Source of the DNA: Chitinophagaceae bacterium
GTDB taxonomy: Bacteria; Bacteroidota; Bacteroidia; Chitinophagales; Chitinophagaceae
NCBI GenBank assembly: GCA_014879565.1
Contig: JACSRW010000028.1
Span: 123,962 to 187,961, forward strand
Reading direction: 5' to 3'
DNA: 64,000 bases
The translations under genes and the position numbers were made by a program. This document shows positions 8,356 through 17,138 of this stretch, piece after piece. The notes below the pieces were generated by a model. It did not search any database. It was not told where the DNA came from and saw nothing but the letters and a program-made list of their open reading frames with translations. Position 1 is the stretch's first letter, and each line of letters opens with the position of its first letter.

Positions 8356-9855
8356 ATGAGAAGAAACAAATTAGTGATGTTGGTACTTGCACTTTTAGTG
8401 ACGGGTACGACTTTTACGGGTTGTAAAAAGTTTCTTGACCGCAAACCCCTGCAGGCTTCCCTGGAGGATCTGAACCAGGGCGGGCTTGAAGGACAGGTAT
8501 TTGGTCTCTACGGAGCCTTCCTGGATCGTAACAGTGCCTACCATGGATACAGCAGTATTCCCTGGTTTGGTTTCCATTCCTTCCGCGGAGATGATGCGAT
8601 GAAAGGAAGCAGCCCGGCCGACGGCGCCGACTGGGGGGTGATTTTTGATGAATTCCAGTACCAGAAATCTCACTGGGCGCCTACGATCTATTGGGATCAG
8701 AATTACAATATGATCAATAAGGCCAATACGGTATTGCAGACTGCGGATTCACTGGGTCTTACTGACCCGGCTTCCAAGATCAATATTGCCGAAGCCAAAT
8801 TCTTCCGCGCACTGACCTATTTCCAGCTGGTAAGGGTATTTGGAGAAGTGCCCAAGATCGACTTCAAGATCTATAATGCAAATGACTCCAAAAAACCCAA
8901 GGCCACTGTGGCTGAAATCTATGCGCTGATTGATGCCGACCTCCAGGCCGGTGTGACTGACCTGCCGGAAGACTGGCTGAATACAACCGGGAACAGCCGT
9001 TTCCCCGGTCGTCTGACAAAATATACGGCTATGGGTCTGCTGGCCAAAGCCAAGATGTACCGTCAGGACTGGGCTGGCGCGCTGGCACTCTGCAACCAGA
9101 TCATCAGTTCCGGTAAATACCAGTTACTCACTAATTATGCCACCAACTTTAAAGTGGATGGCGAAAACTCGAAAGAATCCCTTTTTGAAATCCAGGCTAA
9201 TCTGGGTGCCAACGGGGTTCCGGATAACGGACATGAGTTTGGCGTGGAGCAGGGTGTTCGCGGTTCCGGTGACTGGGATCTGGGCTGGGGATGGAATACC
9301 CCCACCGAAGATCTCGTGAATGCCTATGAAGCTGGCGATGCCCGTAAAAACGCCACCATTCTTTTCTCCGGTCAGGATGATGGTTATGGTAAAACCGTTC
9401 CGGCTTACCCGACCATTCCCCGCCTGTACTGGAATAAGAAAGTGTATCCCGAGCCTTCAATGCAGACCTATACCGGTCGCCGTCAGAATGCCTGGCTGAA
9501 TCACTCCCTGCTGCGTTATTCTGATATCCTGCTGCTGGCTGCTGAAGCAGCCAACGAGCTGGGCGGCGCTACCAACCAGGCCAATGCCGTTACCTGGGTC
9601 AATATGATCCGCAACCGGGCTGGTCTGTCCAATATCAGTTTCACCTCTCAGGCACAGATGCGTGCCGCGATCAAACAGGAAAGACGTTTTGAACTGGCCA
9701 TGGAAGGAGAACGTTTCTTCGACCTGGTAAGATGGGGCGATGCTGCGACTGTTCTCGGTCCCAGTGGTTATACCCCCTGCCACCGCTACTACCCGCTGCC
9801 GCAAACAGCGATTGACTTTGCAGGTGGTGTACTGGTTCAGAATCCCTGCTGGTAA
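8356..9855 (+). CDS. SusD/RagB-like surface glycan-binding lipoprotein (locus 1)
   Basis: A protein of 499 residues counted from the ATG at 8356; the TTG directly after the susC stop is less likely. The lipoprotein signal ends at Cys23 (TGCKKFLDRKP). It has the SusD hallmarks: the N-terminal FLDRKP segment, TPR-like helices (AEAKFFRALTYFQLVRVFGEVP), the conserved ESLFEIQ, and the C-terminal RQERRFELAMEGERFFDLVRW-type stretch followed by YYPLPQTAID and LVQNPCW. It forms the lid on the upstream SusC and binds the target glycan at the cell surface. The spacing and order are the universal susC-susD arrangement. Confidence 0.96.
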   Translation: MRRNKLVMLVLALLVTGTTFTGCKKFLDRKPLQASLEDLNQGGLEGQVFGLYGAFLDRNSAYHGYSSIPWFGFHSFRGDDAMKGSSPADGADWGVIFDEFQYQKSHWAPTIYWDQNYNMINKANTVLQTADSLGLTDPASKINIAEAKFFRALTYFQLVRVFGEVPKIDFKIYNANDSKKPKATVAEIYALIDADLQAGVTDLPEDWLNTTGNSRFPGRLTKYTAMGLLAKAKMYRQDWAGALALCNQIISSGKYQLLTNYATNFKVDGENSKESLFEIQANLGANGVPDNGHEFGVEQGVRGSGDWDLGWGWNTPTEDLVNAYEAGDARKNATILFSGQDDGYGKTVPAYPTIPRLYWNKKVYPEPSMQTYTGRRQNAWLNHSLLRYSDILLLAAEAANELGGATNQANAVTWVNMIRNRAGLSNISFTSQAQMRAAIKQERRFELAMEGERFFDLVRWGDAATVLGPSGYTPCHRYYPLPQTAIDFAGGVLVQNPCW

Positions 9856-9865
9856 TAGTATATTT

Positions 9866-9896
9866 TATCACGGGACAACCCGTTTGTCCCGTGATA
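9866..9896 (+). promoter_or_regulatory. Perfect 13-bp hairpin between susD and the LamG gene
   Basis: TATCACGGGACAA pairs perfectly with TTGTCCCGTGATA across a 5-base loop, 10 bp after the susD stop. There is no U-run after it, so it looks more like an mRNA 3'-end stabiliser or processing element than a rho-independent terminator. Confidence 0.6.
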
Positions 9897-9923
9897 TTCT
9901 TTGATCACTAAAAAACTAACGAA

Positions 9924-10772
9924 ATGAACAGATACATAAAGAATATCGGTCTCGCAGCCTGCTCGGCCCTGCTCCTGGCTTCCTGCCAGAAAATGACTAA
10001 GCCGGATCTCGGTGAATACCCGGTTGACAGTAACCCGCCCGGCGGTCCCCTGGCTTTCTATGTAGCTTTTGACGGAACAACCGCCAATCCCCTGATGAAT
10101 GCGGTGGACAGTATCCGGGCCAATTTCGCCGCGGATAATCCACTGACTTCTGTAGACGGTATTGCCGGTAAAGCAATAAAGGGTGAAAACAAAAAATTCA
10201 TCAAATACGCTAAACCGAATGACTGGGCGAAAAAAGCCACCAGTTTCTCCATTTCTTTCTGGTACAAAGGAGATGCGCAGACCAAAAACAATACCGGTGG
10301 CAATGGCCCTGAGTATATCATGAGTTTTAAATCCAGCAATGGCCACTGGTCCGGAGCGAGCATGCTCGTATTCCTCGAAGGGAATAATACGGCCTGCGCC
10401 ATCAAGACCATGTTCGTGGACAAGAACAATAGCGATGCCTGGTTTACCTGGGAAGGCGGCAACAGTATTCCCGGTCTGATGAACAATGCCTGGCACCATA
10501 TCACCCTGGTTTATAATGCAACCAACAGCACCATGACCTGTTATGTGGATGGCGCTGCCAGGCCTACCGTGCCCACCTGGGGTACCCATGGCGGGGTAAA
10601 CTTTGATGAAAGCAAGATCACGGAATTCCGGGTGGGTGCCGGTCCCAGCAACAGTATTGATTCTGACGACTGGCTGGCCTGTTCCTGGAAAGGAAGTATT
10701 GACCAGATCCGTATGTATACAACGGCTTTGACCGCCGCCGAAGTTTCGGCACTGTTTACCGCTAAAAAGTAA
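9924..10772 (+). CDS. LamG-domain surface lipoprotein (locus 1)
   Basis: A protein of 282 residues with the lipoprotein signal ending at Cys21 (LLLASCQKM). From about residue 45 to the end it is a concanavalin/LamG-like jelly roll: FYVAFDGTTANPL, GIAGKAIKG, SISFWYKGD, AWHHITLVYNATNSTMTCYVDG, FRVGAG and IDQIRMYTTALTAAEVSALF are the typical strand and turn motifs. Placed right after susCD it fits a SusE/F-like surface glycan-binding protein. A homologous protein occupies the same place in locus 2. The ligand cannot be read from sequence. Confidence 0.85.
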   Translation: MNRYIKNIGLAACSALLLASCQKMTKPDLGEYPVDSNPPGGPLAFYVAFDGTTANPLMNAVDSIRANFAADNPLTSVDGIAGKAIKGENKKFIKYAKPNDWAKKATSFSISFWYKGDAQTKNNTGGNGPEYIMSFKSSNGHWSGASMLVFLEGNNTACAIKTMFVDKNNSDAWFTWEGGNSIPGLMNNAWHHITLVYNATNSTMTCYVDGAARPTVPTWGTHGGVNFDESKITEFRVGAGPSNSIDSDDWLACSWKGSIDQIRMYTTALTAAEVSALFTAKK

Positions 10773-10821
10773 ACAGCAGACGCGCTTGTCAGAACGATTT
10801 GGCAATCGCAGAGCATAAGCA

Positions 10822-10869
10822 GTAAAAGGGGCTGAACAATTTATTGTTTCAGCCCTTTTACGCTTTTTT
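10822..10869 (+). terminator. Intrinsic terminator after the susCD-LamG block
   Basis: A stem GTAAAAGGGGCTGAA / TTCAGCCCTTTTAC with one bulged G, followed after GC by TTTTTT. It separates the transport/binding genes of locus 1 from the enzyme genes, so it should lower or uncouple downstream transcription. Confidence 0.8.
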
Positions 10870-10897
10870 GGAGTACTAATATTTTGAATTACGCTAT

Positions 10898-13800
10898 ATG
10901 TTCCCATTCCGTTTCACCACAGCCGTAATCTTCTTTTTTCTTCTTGCCGGATGCGGCAATAAGAACCAAAACCAGCTTTTTACCGCTCTTTCCTCCTCAC
11001 AAACTCATATAAAGTTTTCCAACCACCTGCCGGAGAAAAAGCTGTTTAATATTCTGTACTATCTCTATTACTATAACGGGGGCGGTGTAGCAGCCGGGGA
11101 TATTAACAATGACGGCCTGACGGATATCTATTTTACCGCCAACCAAAAAGGGAAGAACAAATTATACCTGAACAAGGGCAATCTCGAATTTGAAGATATT
11201 ACGGATAAAGCCGGCGTAGCCGGCAGCTCCGACTGGTGCTCGGGAGTGACCCTTGCCGATGTGAACGGCGACGGATTGCTGGATATCTATGTCAGCAGCG
11301 TAAGCAGTAAATTCGGGCTCCAGGGACACAATGAATTATTTCTCAACAACGGGAACAACACCTTTACCGAAAAGAGCCGGGAATACGGGCTTGATTTTTC
11401 GGGGATGACTACCCAGTCTGTTTTTTTTGATTATGACCACGATGGCGACCTGGACTGTTACATACTCAACCAGTCAGACCGGCCCCATGCCAATGTGGTA
11501 GATACCTCCGCCCGTCATAAATATGATAAGATTTCAGGCGATGTACTTCTCCGGAATGATCTCAAGGCATCCGGAAAATTTACCGATGTATCCAAAGAAG
11601 CCGGCATTTACCAGAGCAACCTGGGTTATGGCCTCGGACTGGCCGTGGCCGATCTGAATCATGACGGCTGGGAGGATATCTATGCCGGTAATGACTTTCA
11701 CGAAAATGATTATTACTATATCAATAACGGCAACGGCACATTCACCGAAAGCGGGGCCGCCCATTTCCGGCATTACAGCCGCTTCAGCATGGGAAATGAT
11801 ATCAACGATTTTAATAACGACGGCCAGCCGGATCTGATAACAGTGGATATGCTTCCCCCCGATGAAAAGACCTTAAAAACCTACGGCTCGGATGAAAATC
11901 CGGATATCTACCGGTTTAAACTGGAAAAAAACGGATACCAGCACCAGGTATCGCGCAACGTACTGCAGCGCAATAACGGGAATGGTGCCAGTTTCAGCGA
12001 TATCGCCCTGCAGGCCGGAGTGCCCGCTACCGACTGGAGCTGGGCGCCGCTTTTTGCCGATTTTGACAATGATGGCTATAAAGACCTTTTTGTATCCAGC
12101 GGCATTGTTAAAAGGCCGGTGGATATGGATTATATCCGCTTTGTGTCCAGCCAGGAAGTGAATAAGGGACTGAACTATTCCGACACCTACGATGCAGAAA
12201 CCATTGAGGCCATGCCTGAGGGCAGTTCTCATCCCTTCTTTTTCCGGAATGAAGGGACAGAAACATTCAAAGATATGAGCCGGGAATGGGGCACGGGCAA
12301 AATGAAAGGTTTTTATAACGGTTCCGCCTATGCGGATTTTGATAACGACGGTGATCTGGATATGGTGATCAACTCCCTGGACGCGGAAGCCGTTTTTCTG
12401 CGTAATAACAGCCCGGCATCCAGCCAGCTTTCTGTACGGTTTGAAGGTGACAGCATGAACCGGTTTGGCGTGGGAGCCAAAGTATGGTTATTTGCCGGCG
12501 GACAACTGCAATACCAGCAACTCATGCTCACCCGGGGTTTTCAGTCATCGGTGGAACCCCGTCTGCATTTTGGCCTTGGTAAAGCCACGGCAGCCGACAG
12601 CCTGCTGGTGGTCTGGCCCGATCAGCGGATGCAGGTACTAAAAAATATCCCCGCTAATAAACCAGTACTGCTTTCGCAAAAATCAGCTTCCGGGCGGTTT
12701 GAGTATACCGCCTTTTTCCCGGCACCGAACACCGGCTTTGAAGATGTAACTGCCACGGTAGCCCCTGACTGGTCGCACCGCGAAAATGAATTCAACGATT
12801 TTGATATCCAGTACCTGATTCCGCATGCGCTTTCTGCACGGGGACCCAAACTGGCAGTAGCGGATGTGAACGGAGACGGGCTGGACGATTATTATGTCTG
12901 CGGGTCAAACGGACAGACCGGCGCGCTTTTCCTGCAAACACAGGATGGAAAGTTCAGGGTTTCTCCGCAACCCGATTTTGAGATCAATAAGGAAAGTGAA
13001 GATGTGGACGCGGCTTTCTTTGATGCCAATGGTGACAGCTTTCCCGATCTGCTGGTGATCACCGGCGGGAATGAAATTCTGCGCACCAGCCGGCAGGGGG
13101 AAGACCGGCTTTATATCAACGACGGCAAAGGCAATTTCAAAAAGAAAGAACTGGCCTTCCCGGTACAATATGAAAGCAAATCCTGTATCGCAGTAGCGGA
13201 TATTGACAAGGATGGCGATATGGATTTCTTTATCGGCAACCTGGCCAGCCAGACCAATTACGGCCAGCCTGTTAATTCCTATCTCTACCTTAACCGGGGG
13301 GATGCGGTATTTGATCTCGCGGAAAGAAAAACGATCTTCCTGCAGCAGGCAGGTATGGTCACCTCAGCCGTTTTTGCCGATGTAAACAAAGACAGCTGGC
13401 CCGACCTGGTGATTACGGGTGAGTGGATGCCGCTGAAAATTTATTACAACCAGAAAGGACAGTTTACGGAGGGTACACCGGTTCCCGGATCCACCGGTCT
13501 CTGGCAAAGTTTATTCGCTGCCGATGTAAACGGAGACGGGTTCACCGATCTGCTGGCTGGTAACTGGGGGCATAACAGCAAACTCTGGTCAGGCAAAAAC
13601 GGACCGCTGAAATTGTTCCTGAAGGACTTTGATAATAACGGCTCCACGGAGCAGGTTCTTTGTTATACGATTGACGGGAAAGAATACACTTTCCTGGCAA
13701 AGGATGAACTGGAACGCTCTCTCCCGGTGCTAAAGAAGGCCTACCTGAAATACAGTGATGTGGCGGGCAAGACCGTGCAGTATATGTTCTATGATCTTTT

Positions 13801-14188
13801 TAAAGACTATACAGAGCTGAAGGCAGAGACCCTTTCTTCCTCCTGTTTTATCAACGACGGCAAAGGAAACTTCAGCCGCCGGGACCTGCCGGCTTACCTG
13901 CAAACGGCCCCGCTGATGTGTATGAATAGTGTGGCCGGAACGGGACAACCGCTCTTTATCGGAGCCGGTAACTATTTCGGCGTTATACCTTATGAAGGAA
14001 GGTATGATGCCATGCAACCCGCTGCTTTCCGTTTCCGCAGCGATAAGAATGATTTTGACAACCGGCTGATTTTTACCGGTTATAACGGGGAAGCCCGGGA
14101 TATGAAATGGCTTCGCCGTGCCGGGGGCGATTCCCTGCTCCTGATCGCTGGCAATAACCGCCCGCTGGTTTTTTTAAAAAAGAAATGA
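10898..14188 (+). CDS. VCBS/FG-GAP repeat lipoprotein with ASPIC/UnbV domain
   Basis: A lipoprotein of 1096 residues (Cys19 in LLAGCGNKN). It is built of many FG-GAP/VCBS-type propeller repeats, each with a calcium-loop-like D-x-N/D-x-D-G-x-x-D core (GDINNDGLTDIYF, ADVNGDGLLDIYV, YDHDGDLDCY, DFDNDGYKDLF and so on), in two blocks (about 60-500 and 640-960). An ASPIC/UnbV domain sits between them (about 505-590: RFGVGAKVWLFAGG ... HFGLGKATAADSLLVVWPD). Such CRTAC1-like proteins often accompany SusCD loci in Bacteroidota. Their role is not established; surface adhesion or glycan or protein binding is likely. It is the first gene after the hairpin and probably starts the enzyme transcript (14188 to the next start is 27 bp). 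Confidence 0.9.
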   Translation: MFPFRFTTAVIFFFLLAGCGNKNQNQLFTALSSSQTHIKFSNHLPEKKLFNILYYLYYYNGGGVAAGDINNDGLTDIYFTANQKGKNKLYLNKGNLEFEDITDKAGVAGSSDWCSGVTLADVNGDGLLDIYVSSVSSKFGLQGHNELFLNNGNNTFTEKSREYGLDFSGMTTQSVFFDYDHDGDLDCYILNQSDRPHANVVDTSARHKYDKISGDVLLRNDLKASGKFTDVSKEAGIYQSNLGYGLGLAVADLNHDGWEDIYAGNDFHENDYYYINNGNGTFTESGAAHFRHYSRFSMGNDINDFNNDGQPDLITVDMLPPDEKTLKTYGSDENPDIYRFKLEKNGYQHQVSRNVLQRNNGNGASFSDIALQAGVPATDWSWAPLFADFDNDGYKDLFVSSGIVKRPVDMDYIRFVSSQEVNKGLNYSDTYDAETIEAMPEGSSHPFFFRNEGTETFKDMSREWGTGKMKGFYNGSAYADFDNDGDLDMVINSLDAEAVFLRNNSPASSQLSVRFEGDSMNRFGVGAKVWLFAGGQLQYQQLMLTRGFQSSVEPRLHFGLGKATAADSLLVVWPDQRMQVLKNIPANKPVLLSQKSASGRFEYTAFFPAPNTGFEDVTATVAPDWSHRENEFNDFDIQYLIPHALSARGPKLAVADVNGDGLDDYYVCGSNGQTGALFLQTQDGKFRVSPQPDFEINKESEDVDAAFFDANGDSFPDLLVITGGNEILRTSRQGEDRLYINDGKGNFKKKELAFPVQYESKSCIAVADIDKDGDMDFFIGNLASQTNYGQPVNSYLYLNRGDAVFDLAERKTIFLQQAGMVTSAVFADVNKDSWPDLVITGEWMPLKIYYNQKGQFTEGTPVPGSTGLWQSLFAADVNGDGFTDLLAGNWGHNSKLWSGKNGPLKLFLKDFDNNGSTEQVLCYTIDGKEYTFLAKDELERSLPVLKKAYLKYSDVAGKTVQYMFYDLFKDYTELKAETLSSSCFINDGKGNFSRRDLPAYLQTAPLMCMNSVAGTGQPLFIGAGNYFGVIPYEGRYDAMQPAAFRFRSDKNDFDNRLIFTGYNGEARDMKWLRRAGGDSLLLIAGNNRPLVFLKKK

Positions 14189-14215
14189 TAATCCTGAACC
14201 TGTAATCTTTTTCAC

Positions 14216-15637
14216 ATGAACGCACGAATTACCCTGCCCCTGCTTTTATCCGCTGTCCTCTTCCTTTCTTTTAAGTGTACCCGCAATAAAGGCGAGGGAG
14301 ACAGTCCGGCAACTGCCACGATTGAGTACTGGGTCACTAAAGGAGACCAGACAGCCACCCTGCAGAAACAAGCTGCCACCCTTGCATTCGGAACCACCGC
14401 TAATAATTACAGCAGTATTGAAATAGACAGTGCCGTAAAATACCAGTCCATTGATGGCTTTGGGTATACCCTAACCGGCGGCAGCGCCTGGCTGATCAAT
14501 AAAATGGATGCCTCTTCAAAAGCCAGTCTGCTGAAAGACTTTTTCAGTCCCACGGAAGGAATAGGGGTCAGTTACCTGCGGGTGAGTATCGGCGCCTCCG
14601 ACCTGAGCAATGCTGTTTTCAGTTATAATGATCTTCCGGCGGGACAAACCGATCTTACCCTGTCCCAGTTCAGTCTCTCTCAGGATACGGTGGATCTGAT
14701 CCCCGTACTTAAACAGATCCTCGCGATCAATCCGAATATAAAAATTATGGGTTCTCCCTGGAGCCCCCCGGTATGGATGAAAGACAACGGCAGCTCTGTC
14801 GGCGGCAGTCTCAAACCGGAATATTACAGCGTGTACGCCCAATACTTTGTAAAATATATTCAGGCTATGGCTGCGAAGGGTATTACCATTGACGCGGTAA
14901 CCGTTCAGAACGAACCCCAGCATGGCGGGAATAATCCCAGTATGGTTATGTCGGCTGCGCAGCAGGCTGACTTTATTAAAAATCATATGGGCCCCGCTTT
15001 CCGGACGGCAGGTATCAATACAAAAATTGTGATCTGGGATCATAACTGCAATAATCCGAATTACCCGATCAGCATCCTGGATGATCCGGCCGCCAAACAG
15101 TATATTGATGGCAGCGCCTTTCATCTGTACGAAGGAGAGATCGGCGCGATGTCGGGCGTTCATGCAGCCCATCCGGATAAAAATCTCTACTTCACCGAAC
15201 AATGGACCGGCGCGAATGGCAGTTTTGACGGTGACCTGAAATGGCACATGAAAAATGTGATCATTGGTTCTATGCGCAACTGGAGCCGGGTAGCCCTGGA
15301 ATGGAACCTGGCCAGTGATCCCAGCTTTGATCCCCATACTCCCGGCGGGTGTTCCGAATGTAAAGGGGCAGTAACCATCAGCGGCTCGGTGGCTTCCCGT
15401 AACGTGAGTTATTATATTGTGGGGCATGCGGCGAAGTTTATTCCCCCGGGCTCCGTCAGAATAGAAAGTAATAACGGCACCAGTGTGCAGAATGCCGCTT
15501 TCCTCCGGCCCGACGGGAAAAAAGTGTTGCTGCTGGTAAATGAAAACGGGGCCGCCGTGAATGTCAACATCAAATACAAAGGGAAATGGGCCGTGGCCAA
15601 TATCCCGGGCAATGCCGTAGTAACGTATATCTGGTAA
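14216..15637 (+). CDS. GH30 glycoside hydrolase, probable endo-beta-1,6-glucanase
   Basis: A protein of 473 residues with an N-terminal secretion signal; a Cys at 21 (LSFKC) may be lipidated although the lipobox is weak. The GH30 (beta/alpha)8 domain shows the two catalytic glutamates in their usual contexts: acid/base E233 in VQNEPQHGG and nucleophile E328 in LYFTEQW. Family motifs DGFGYTLTG (80-88), SPWSPPVWMKDN (180-191) and the C-terminal beta sandwich ending in NAVVTYIW are present. Bacteroidota GH30 enzymes of this shape (GH30_3-like) are usually beta-1,6-glucanases, and subfamilies 1 and 2 include beta-glucosidases. The next gene is a second GH30, 19 bp downstream. Confidence 0.9.
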   Translation: MNARITLPLLLSAVLFLSFKCTRNKGEGDSPATATIEYWVTKGDQTATLQKQAATLAFGTTANNYSSIEIDSAVKYQSIDGFGYTLTGGSAWLINKMDASSKASLLKDFFSPTEGIGVSYLRVSIGASDLSNAVFSYNDLPAGQTDLTLSQFSLSQDTVDLIPVLKQILAINPNIKIMGSPWSPPVWMKDNGSSVGGSLKPEYYSVYAQYFVKYIQAMAAKGITIDAVTVQNEPQHGGNNPSMVMSAAQQADFIKNHMGPAFRTAGINTKIVIWDHNCNNPNYPISILDDPAAKQYIDGSAFHLYEGEIGAMSGVHAAHPDKNLYFTEQWTGANGSFDGDLKWHMKNVIIGSMRNWSRVALEWNLASDPSFDPHTPGGCSECKGAVTISGSVASRNVSYYIVGHAAKFIPPGSVRIESNNGTSVQNAAFLRPDGKKVLLLVNENGAAVNVNIKYKGKWAVANIPGNAVVTYIW

Positions 15638-15656
15638 TGTATATAACCCAACAAAC

Positions 15657-17132
15657 ATGCTGAAAAATACTACCCTGTTCCTGCTGGCCTGCAGCCTGCT
15701 GGCCTGCCAGGACAAAAAAGAAGAAAAAGTCAGTGACCCCAAAGCCCCCCGCGCCTACAGCACGGAAGGGAAAAAAGTGATGGCCTGGACAACAGCCGAC
15801 AGTTCTGAACTGCGTCTCAGTCCCACCGATACCCTGAGTTTTGAAGAAAAAGGCCAGCCTTTTGAAAATGAAATTGTCGTCTTTATAGATCCCGCGAAAA
15901 CCTTTCAGACCTATATGGGAGTAGGGGCAGCGCTGACTGATGCGGCTGCGGAGACTTTTTATAAAATGCCGAAAGACAAACAGGCCGAACTGCTTAAAGC
16001 CTATTTTGACAAGGAGAACGGGATCGGCTATAATATCGCCCGTACCAATATCAACAGCTGTGATTTCAGCAGTGATATGTATACCTATGTGCAGGACGGC
16101 GATAAAGAACTGAAGACGTTTACCATTGAGCATGACCGGAAGTACAAGATCCCCTTTATCAAAGAAGCCATGAAAGCAGCCGGGGGTTCGCTTTATCTCT
16201 ATGCAAGTCCCTGGAGTCCGCCGGCCTGGATGAAAGACAATAACGATATGCTGCGGGGCGGTAAACTGAAGCCCGAATATTATGACAGCTGGGCCCTCTA
16301 TTATACCAAATTCATTAAGGAATATGAAAAAGAAGGGTTACCGGTCTGGGGTATTTCCATCCAGAACGAACCCATGGCCACCCAGCGCTGGGAAAGCTGT
16401 ATTTATACCGCTGAAGAAGAGCGCGATTTTCTGAAAAACCACCTGGGCCCGACTATGCACAAAGAGGGGCTGAAAGATAAAAAGATCATTGTGTGGGATC
16501 ATAACCGTGACCTGATCTACCAGCGGGCGCAAACTTATTTTGATGATCCCGAAGCGGCCAAATATGCCTGGGGAATCGGGTTTCACTGGTATGAAGACTG
16601 GAGTGGCGGAGTGCCCATGTATGAAAATTTGCGAAGGGTGCAGGAAGCCTATCCGGACAAGAACATTTTCTTTACGGAAGGTTGTGCCGAGAGTTTCAAC
16701 GCGGCCCGGTATAATGCCTGGGTCCTCGGGGAGGAATATGGCCGCAGTATGATCAATGATTTCAACAACGGGATGGTCGGGTTTACCGACTGGAATATCC
16801 TGCTGGATGAAACCGGCGGGCCCAACCATGTGCAGAATTTCTGTTTTGCCCCGGTACACGGTGATACCAGAACAGGCCAGCTGATTTATACCAACGCGTA
16901 TTATTATATCGGGCATTTTTCCAAATTCATTCAGCCGGGAGCCAAACGGATCATTGCCAGTCCCAGCCGCAGTCATTTACTTTCCACGGCTTTCCTGAAT
17001 CCGGACGGATCGGTAACGGCTATTGTCATGAACCAGGGAAGTGTAACGGCGCCGGTTTACCTCTGGATTGGCGGCAAAGCGGTGAAGGTGACGGTGAAAT
17101 CGCATTCGATCAATACCTATATCATTAAATAA
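15657..17132 (+). CDS. GH30 glycoside hydrolase, lipoprotein
   Basis: A protein of 491 residues with lipoprotein Cys17 (SLLACQDKKEEK; the acidic/lysine run after Cys resembles the surface-export signal of Bacteroidota lipoproteins). GH30 catalytic residues are acid/base E238 (SIQNEPMATQRWES) and nucleophile E341 (IFFTEGCAES). GVGAALTDAAAET, SPWSPPAWMKDN and ILLDETGGPNH are family-typical. It is clearly diverged from the preceding GH30, so the pair may split endo and exo action or different chain lengths. The substrate class is probably beta-1,6-linked or branched glucan. The gene ends 6 bp before the first GH144 gene. Confidence 0.92.
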   Translation: MLKNTTLFLLACSLLACQDKKEEKVSDPKAPRAYSTEGKKVMAWTTADSSELRLSPTDTLSFEEKGQPFENEIVVFIDPAKTFQTYMGVGAALTDAAAETFYKMPKDKQAELLKAYFDKENGIGYNIARTNINSCDFSSDMYTYVQDGDKELKTFTIEHDRKYKIPFIKEAMKAAGGSLYLYASPWSPPAWMKDNNDMLRGGKLKPEYYDSWALYYTKFIKEYEKEGLPVWGISIQNEPMATQRWESCIYTAEEERDFLKNHLGPTMHKEGLKDKKIIVWDHNRDLIYQRAQTYFDDPEAAKYAWGIGFHWYEDWSGGVPMYENLRRVQEAYPDKNIFFTEGCAESFNAARYNAWVLGEEYGRSMINDFNNGMVGFTDWNILLDETGGPNHVQNFCFAPVHGDTRTGQLIYTNAYYYIGHFSKFIQPGAKRIIASPSRSHLLSTAFLNPDGSVTAIVMNQGSVTAPVYLWIGGKAVKVTVKSHSINTYIIK

Positions 17133-17138
17133 TCTGTC

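Noticed and set aside
9837..10907. Open frame of 356 codons antisense to the LamG lipoprotein
   Set aside because: It runs through a strong hairpin and a terminator of the plus-strand genes, and its peptide has no family features.
14516..15742. Open frame of 408 codons antisense to the first GH30 gene
   Set aside because: The GH30 motifs and both catalytic glutamates are on the plus strand. The antisense peptide is Arg/His/Gly-rich with no domain.
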